From JAGOEY01 sp017997515 (GTDB lineage: Bacteria > Pseudomonadota > Gammaproteobacteria > Burkholderiales > Burkholderiaceae_C), in contig CP111109.1 in NCBI GenBank assembly GCA_026314275.1, positions 930,001-994,000 on the forward strand: a stretch of DNA of 64,000 nt, given 5' to 3'. Below the pieces are notes generated by a model that saw nothing but the letters and a program-made list of their open reading frames with translations, ran no database searches and was not told where the DNA came from. Positions within the stretch are counted from its first letter, which is position 1. Each line of letters starts with the position of its first letter. The translations under genes and the position numbers were made by a program. Positions 59,544-64,000 of this stretch are shown in pieces.

Positions 59544-60443
59544 TCAACTGGAGCGTTGTACCACCATTTTTGCCAGCGCACGCAGGGCGTCGGTGTTCTG
59601 CAATCCGCTGGCATCCAGCGCGGCGAGCGCCTGCGCCAGCAGCGCTTCAGCATAGGCACGTGACGGCTCCAGGCCCAGCAGCGACACATAGGTCGGTTTG
59701 TCGTGTGCGGCGTCTTTGCCTGCGGTTTTGCCCAGCGTGGCGGAGTCCTGCGTCACGTCGAGGATGTCATCCACCACCTGGAACGCCAAGCCCAGGGCCG
59801 CGCCGTAGCCACGCAGCGCGTCGAGCACCGCTGGCGTCGGGGCACCACACACGGCACCCATTTCGACGCTGCCTTGCAGCAGTGCGCCGGTCTTCATGCG
59901 GTGCATACGGCGCAGAGCGTCTTCGTCCAAGGCCAGGCCGACGCTGGCCAGGTCGATGGCCTGGCCACCGGCCATACCTTCGTGCCCGGCAGCCCGCGCG
60001 AGCAGGCGGCACAGGTTCGCCTGGATGCTGGCGGGCACAGCGTCACCTTCGGGGGCCAGCAGCTCGAAGGCCAGCGCCTGCAGCGCGTCGCCCGCCAGCA
60101 GCGCACCGGCTTCGCCAAACTTCACATGCACCGTGGGTTTGCCCCGACGCAGGATGTCGTTGTCCATACACGGCATGTCGTCGTGCACCAGCGAGTAAGC
60201 GTGGATCAGCTCGACCGCACAGGCGGCGCGTAATGCGGCCTCGGCATTGCCCTCCACAGCCTCACAGGCCGCTAACACCAGCAGCGGGCGCAGGCGTTTG
60301 CCGCCGTCGAGCACGGCGTAACGCATGGCGTCGCTCAGGCGTTCGGGCGCGTCCTCGGCCACCCAGTGCGACAGTGCAGCCTCGACCTCGGCCAGGCGGG
60401 CGGTGTTCCAGCTGCGCAGGTCAAATGGGACGGCTGTGTTCAT
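59544..60443 (-). CDS. ispA: IspA, farnesyl diphosphate synthase (polyprenyl synthetase)
   Basis: Makes farnesyl diphosphate from IPP and DMAPP, 299 residues. First Asp-rich motif DDMPCMDND and second DDILDVT are present, with GGKRLRP and KTGALLQGSV. ATG 60443 overlaps the xseB stop by 4 bp, the usual xseB-ispA-dxs order of Burkholderiales. Confidence 0.96.
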   Translation of the reverse strand: MNTAVPFDLRSWNTARLAEVEAALSHWVAEDAPERLSDAMRYAVLDGGKRLRPLLVLAACEAVEGNAEAALRAACAVELIHAYSLVHDDMPCMDNDILRRGKPTVHVKFGEAGALLAGDALQALAFELLAPEGDAVPASIQANLCRLLARAAGHEGMAGGQAIDLASVGLALDEDALRRMHRMKTGALLQGSVEMGAVCGAPTPAVLDALRGYGAALGLAFQVVDDILDVTQDSATLGKTAGKDAAHDKPTYVSLLGLEPSRAYAEALLAQALAALDASGLQNTDALRALAKMVVQRSS

Positions 60444-60691
60444 GTTTGCTCCCAGGGCTTCAACACACCGTCGTCCAGCACCTTGATCTGGGACTCGACC
60501 GCCGCCAGGCGTGCCCGGCAAAACTCCAACAGCACGGCACCGCGCTGGTAGCCGCTCAGCAACTGGTCCAGTGGCATCTGGCCGGACTCCAGCCGGCCCA
60601 CCAGCTGCTCCAGCTCTTGCAGCGCGGCTTCGTAACTCTCGGGTAATGCGGCAGATGCGGGTGGGGCGGAAGACGGGGATGCTTTGGGCAT
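60440..60691 (-). CDS. xseB: XseB, exodeoxyribonuclease VII small subunit
   Basis: Protein of 83 residues with the family core SYEAALQELEQLVGRLESGQ, LDQLLSGYQRGAVLLEFCRARL. It joins XseA (not in the window) in a nuclease that degrades single-stranded DNA. It is first in the xseB-ispA-dxs-kdsA run. Confidence 0.93.
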   Translation of the reverse strand: MPKASPSSAPPASAALPESYEAALQELEQLVGRLESGQMPLDQLLSGYQRGAVLLEFCRARLAAVESQIKVLDDGVLKPWEQT

Positions 60692-60925
60692 GGGACGTGG
60701 GGTGCGAGCGGGAAGGGAAAGCCGCTGATTTTAGGCGGTGTCGCGGGGCCATCATCTGTCACCAGCCGCAACAGACGCGTATTCACGCATGGTGTGTGCG
60801 GGAATAACCCTACACAGTACAATCCCATTCCACACACGCCGACCCCGGTGTCGGCTTTCTTTTTCCCCCGTGCACAAGCCTTTTTGTGCAATTTCCTCCC
60901 TGTGGGGAGCTTGGTCAGGTCACCC

Positions 60926-62065
60926 ATGTCTGATTTAAGTCTTCAACTGCAGCAGGCCGCAAGCCAACTACCAGTTTCAAGCTACTTTGACGAAGCGCTG
61001 TTCCAGCGCGAACTGGCAACCATCTTTCAAGGTGGGCCCCGCTACGTGGGGCACCAGCTTTCCGTGCCCCACCCGGGCGACTACTACGCACTGCCGCAAG
61101 AGGGTGAGGGCCGCGCTTTGGTGCGCAACACCCAGGGTGGTGTCGAGTTGGTCTCCAACGTATGCCGCCACCGCCAGGCGGTGATGCTCAAGGGCCGTGG
61201 CTCACTCACCACCCAGGCGCCTGGCCATGCGGGTGGCAACATCGTGTGCCCGCTGCACCGCTGGACATACAGCCAGAGCGGCCAGTTGCTGGGCGCGCCG
61301 CATTTTGCGCAAGACCCCTGCCTGAACCTGAACAACTACCAACTGCGCGAGTGGAACGGCCTGCTGTTTGAAGACAACGGCCGCGACATCAACGCCGACC
61401 TGGCCCACATGGGCCCCCGCGCTGCGCTCGACTTTGACGGTTATGTGTTCGACCGCGTGGAGATGCACGAGTGCAACTACAACTGGAAGACCTTCATCGA
61501 GGTCTATCTGGAGGACTACCACGTCGGCCCGTTCCACCCCGGCTTGGGGCAATTCGTCACCTGCGACGACCTGCGCTGGGAGTTTGGCCGCGAGTATTCG
61601 GTGCAGACCGTGGGTGTGGCCAACGCACTCGAACAGTCGGGCAGCCCCGCCTATAAACGCTGGCAAGAGGCCCTGCTGGCCTACCGCAATGGCGAAACAC
61701 CCGAGTACGGCGCGATCTGGCTCACCTACTACCCGCACATCATGGTGGAGTGGTACCCCCATGTGCTGACCGTCTCGACGCTGCACCCCATCAGCCCGAC
61801 CAAAACCATGAACATGGTGGAGTTCTACTACCCCGAAGAAATCGTCGCGTTCGAGCGCGAATTCGTCGAAGCACAGCAGGCCGCCTATATGGAAACCTGC
61901 ATCGAGGACGACGAGATCGGTGAACGGATGGACGCCGGCCGCCGCGCGCTGATGGCCCGGGGCGACAACGAAGTCGGCCCCTACCAGAGCCCGATGGAAG
62001 ACGGCATGCAGCACTTCCATGAGTGGTACCGGGGTGTGATGGACGCCAAGTCGCTTCAATTTTGA
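60926..62065 (+). CDS. Aromatic ring-hydroxylating dioxygenase alpha subunit-like Rieske oxygenase
   Basis: Protein of 379 residues. The Rieske cluster ligands are CRHRQAV and CPLHRWTYS. The mononuclear iron site appears as EVYLEDYHVGPFHPG (His, His) with a later Asp. The family includes CntA/YeaW-type and choline- or carnitine-type monooxygenases as well as ring hydroxylases; no reductase or beta subunit is next to it. ATG 60926 is chosen over the frame start at 60794. Confidence 0.85.
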   Translation: MSDLSLQLQQAASQLPVSSYFDEALFQRELATIFQGGPRYVGHQLSVPHPGDYYALPQEGEGRALVRNTQGGVELVSNVCRHRQAVMLKGRGSLTTQAPGHAGGNIVCPLHRWTYSQSGQLLGAPHFAQDPCLNLNNYQLREWNGLLFEDNGRDINADLAHMGPRAALDFDGYVFDRVEMHECNYNWKTFIEVYLEDYHVGPFHPGLGQFVTCDDLRWEFGREYSVQTVGVANALEQSGSPAYKRWQEALLAYRNGETPEYGAIWLTYYPHIMVEWYPHVLTVSTLHPISPTKTMNMVEFYYPEEIVAFEREFVEAQQAAYMETCIEDDEIGERMDAGRRALMARGDNEVGPYQSPMEDGMQHFHEWYRGVMDAKSLQF

Positions 62066-62117
62066 TAGCTGCTTGCGCACGCAGATCGGGCGCTAGAGCC
62101 CTATTTCACTGAAGAAA
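62062..62117. repeat. Dispersed repeat family A, copy 10
   Basis: TTTTGATAGCTGCTTGCGCA, then GGGCGCTAGAGCCCTATTT, inverted relative to copy 4. It begins at the stop codon of the Rieske gene. Confidence 0.75.
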
Positions 62118-62164
62118 TTAATACTACAAGCCATGGGATACCCTCTCAGCAGAAGCACACCCCA

Positions 62165-62262
62165 TTCCAGCAGACGCCGTGGAACCGGCTTTGCCGGGCC
62201 ACTGGCGTCGCCCCCTGCAAGGGGGTTGGCGAGAGCGCAGCGAAGCCTGGGGGTGTACCAAT
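62165..62262. repeat. Dispersed repeat family B, copy 3 (inverted)
   Basis: Reverse complement of copies 1 and 2: CTTTGCCGGGCC, CCCCCTGCAAGGGGG, GCGCAGCGAAGCCTGGGGG. It ends 2 bp before the next ATG and so forms the leader of the DMT exporter mRNA. Confidence 0.8.
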
Positions 62263-62263
62263 A

Positions 62264-63175
62264 ATGCAGGCGCTCTGGATGGTGTTGGGGGCATTCTTGT
62301 TTGCCAGCATGGGGGTTTGCGTCAAATACGCCTCCAACAATTTCAACCCGGCCGAACTGGTGTTCTACCGGGGTGTGCTGGGCATGTTGTTCCTGTGGGT
62401 GCTGGCCCGCTCCACCGGCGTCAAGCTGGGCACCAAGTACCCCGGCATGCACCTGTGGCGCAGCACCATCGGTGTGACGTCGCTGGGCGCCTGGTTCTAC
62501 GCCATTGCCCACCTGCCACTGGCCACGGCCATGACACTCAACTACATGAGCAGTGTGTGGGTGGCGGCCTTCCTGATCGGCGGCACGCTCCTCATGTGGC
62601 GGCCCAACACCGGTGGGCCCGGCCTGCTGGCCCAGGGGCCGCTGGTGATGACAGTGCTGGCCGGGTTTGCGGGTGTGGTCATGATGCTGCGCCCCACGCT
62701 GGACGACAACCAGATGTTCGCCGGGCTGATCGGCCTGATGTCCGGACTGACGGCTGCATTTGCGTACATGCAGGTCATTGCGTTATCCAGGCTGGGTGAG
62801 CCCGAAACCCGCACCGTTTTCTACTTCGCCGTGGGTTCCGCCGTGGCGGGTGGCGTGTTGATGCTGCTGATTGGCATGTCACCGTGGAACTGGCAGGCCG
62901 CCATCTGGCTGCTGCCCATAGGCATGTTTGCAGCGGGCGGCCAGCTGTGTATGACCCGCGCCTACGCCACCGCCCGCACCCCGCGCGGCACCCTGGTGGT
63001 GGCCAACCTGCAGTATTCAGGTATCGTTTTTGCCGCGATCTACAGCGTGGTGCTGTTTGGTGACGTGATTCCGCCCCTGGGCTGGCTCGGGATGGCGCTG
63101 ATCGTCAGCAGCGGGATCGTGGCCACCATCCTGCGGGGCCGCGCTGCGCCAGACGCGCCCGGCGAAGAACACTGA
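62264..63175 (+). CDS. DMT (EamA) family transporter
   Basis: Inner-membrane protein of 303 residues with ten helices arranged as two EamA repeats (VLGAFLFASMGVCVKYAS; GLMSGLTAAFAYMQVIALSR). Members export metabolites such as amino acids. The start lies directly after repeat B, without a clear Shine-Dalgarno. It precedes the sulfurtransferase by 16 bp. Confidence 0.9.
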   Translation: MQALWMVLGAFLFASMGVCVKYASNNFNPAELVFYRGVLGMLFLWVLARSTGVKLGTKYPGMHLWRSTIGVTSLGAWFYAIAHLPLATAMTLNYMSSVWVAAFLIGGTLLMWRPNTGGPGLLAQGPLVMTVLAGFAGVVMMLRPTLDDNQMFAGLIGLMSGLTAAFAYMQVIALSRLGEPETRTVFYFAVGSAVAGGVLMLLIGMSPWNWQAAIWLLPIGMFAAGGQLCMTRAYATARTPRGTLVVANLQYSGIVFAAIYSVVLFGDVIPPLGWLGMALIVSSGIVATILRGRAAPDAPGEEH

Positions 63176-63191
63176 CATCTGAAGGACGACC

Positions 63192-64000
63192 ATGTACACG
63201 ACCCTGATCTCCGTTGAACAACTGCAAGCCCTGCAACAGAGCGGCCAGCCGTTGATGGTGTTTGACTGCAGCTTCGACCTGGTGCACCCGTCGGCAGGCG
63301 AAAAGATGTTTCTGGACGCCCACATCCCCGGCGCGGTGTATGCCAACCTCGACACCGCCCTGAGCGCAAAACACGGTGCGCCCGGTGCCACCGGAACGGT
63401 GGTGGCGGTTGAAGCCGATGTGCCCGCATCCGGCGGTCGCCATCCGCTGCCCAGCCGCGAGAAGTTTGCGGCCTGGCTGTCCAGCGTCGGCTTCAGCAAC
63501 ACCATGCAGGCCGTGGTGTACGACCGCAACGGGGCCAACTACTGCGGCCGCCTGTGGTGGATGCTCAAGTGGGCCGGTGTGGACACGGTGGCCGTGCTCG
63601 ACGGCGGCCTGCAGGCCTGGCAGGCCGCAGGCGGTGCGGTGGCAAACGGCGCAGAGCCGGGCCACTTCCAGTCCAACTTTGTGCTGCAACCCGCATTACG
63701 CACGCTGGTCGTCACCCAAACCGTGCTCGACCGCCTGGGCCAGCCCGGCCAGACCATCATCGACGCCCGGGGCGCCCCCCGTTACCGGGGCGAAGTCGAG
63801 CCACTCGACCCGGTGGCTGGCCACATCCCCGGCGCACTGAACCGCCCGTTCGGCGAGAACCTGGGTGCCGACGGCAAGTTCAAACCCGCCGCCCAGTTGC
63901 GTGCCGAATTCGAGGCCTTGCTCGGTGGCCGCGACCCGGCCAGCGTGGTGCTGCAGTGTGGCAGTGGTGTCAGCGCCGTGCCCAACATCATCGCCATGGA
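63192..64000 (+). CDS. sseA: 3-mercaptopyruvate/thiosulfate sulfurtransferase (partial, C-terminus off the right edge)
   Basis: Two-domain rhodanese; 269 residues are visible. The first, inactive domain has DCSFDLVHPSAGE and YDRNGANYCGRLWWMLKW. The second has DARGAPRYRGEVEPLDPVAGHIPGA-type text (split: DARGAPRYRGEV, PVAGHIPGALNRP) and the active-site loop CGSGVSA, typical of mercaptopyruvate sulfurtransferases. GAAGGACG precedes the ATG. About 15-25 residues are missing. Confidence 0.93.
   Translation, partial: MYTTLISVEQLQALQQSGQPLMVFDCSFDLVHPSAGEKMFLDAHIPGAVYANLDTALSAKHGAPGATGTVVAVEADVPASGGRHPLPSREKFAAWLSSVGFSNTMQAVVYDRNGANYCGRLWWMLKWAGVDTVAVLDGGLQAWQAAGGAVANGAEPGHFQSNFVLQPALRTLVVTQTVLDRLGQPGQTIIDARGAPRYRGEVEPLDPVAGHIPGALNRPFGENLGADGKFKPAAQLRAEFEALLGGRDPASVVLQCGSGVSAVPNIIAM

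Overview
The window is high-GC DNA with the gene content of a betaproteobacterium, most likely Burkholderiales, family Comamonadaceae (Rhodoferax-like). This placement is inferred from gene families, operon layouts and two dispersed repeat families; no rRNA or other marker gene is present. There are about 62 protein genes, and no rRNA or tRNA was seen.

Layout. 1-3268: an RND multidrug efflux pump (permease cut by the left edge, plus its adaptor), on the minus strand. 3509-6279: two small membrane proteins and a LytS/LytTR two-component pair. 6319-20649: a complete type I-F1 CRISPR-Cas locus on the minus strand, in the order cas1, cas2-3, (insert), csy1, csy2, csy3, csy4/cas6f, leader, array. 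The array has 81 repeats and 80 spacers. 20667-27738: a small membrane protein, an MtfA-type peptidase, and molybdate (modE, modABC) and tungstate (tupBCA plus a second ModA-like protein) uptake genes, with damage where the two sets meet. 27873-34900: a LacI-controlled operon coding an ABC transporter, an isomerase, a sugar kinase and a 2-hydroxyacid dehydrogenase. 34995-36258: two integron-type gene cassettes with attC sites, one carrying an AbiJ/HEPN-type defence gene; no integrase is visible. 36634-45615: a cytochrome P460 cluster, an aldo/keto reductase-cupin-CMD cluster with a LysR regulator, a diguanylate cyclase and a DUF599 protein. 45630-48014: a sulfide-responsive module (two YeeE/YedE channels, a BigR/SqrR-like repressor, a persulfide dioxygenase, DUF2892). 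48148-56502: dienelactone hydrolase, a ModE/PBP-type regulator, a nitronate monooxygenase, an EgtB/SenA-like enzyme and a TRAP transporter. 56727-60691: kdsA, dxs, ispA and xseB. 60926-64000: a Rieske oxygenase, a DMT exporter and a 3-mercaptopyruvate sulfurtransferase cut by the right edge.

Main discovery. The roughly 700-bp insert between cas2-3 and csy1 has the architecture of a CreTA module, an RNA toxin-antitoxin pair that makes a CRISPR effector addictive. On the plus strand, two degenerate CRISPR repeats (15645-15671 and 15693-15720) flank a 21-nt pseudo-spacer. That pseudo-spacer matches 17 of 21 positions of a site at 15584-15604, which is preceded by the I-F PAM CC. The site lies on the candidate promoter of a short minus-strand RNA. 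This RNA carries a perfect Shine-Dalgarno sequence, a 10-codon mini-ORF with two consecutive rare Leu TTA codons, and a strong intrinsic terminator just upstream of csy1. An orphan HigA-like gene lies directly downstream of the guide. The same guide could also, or instead, repress the csy operon.
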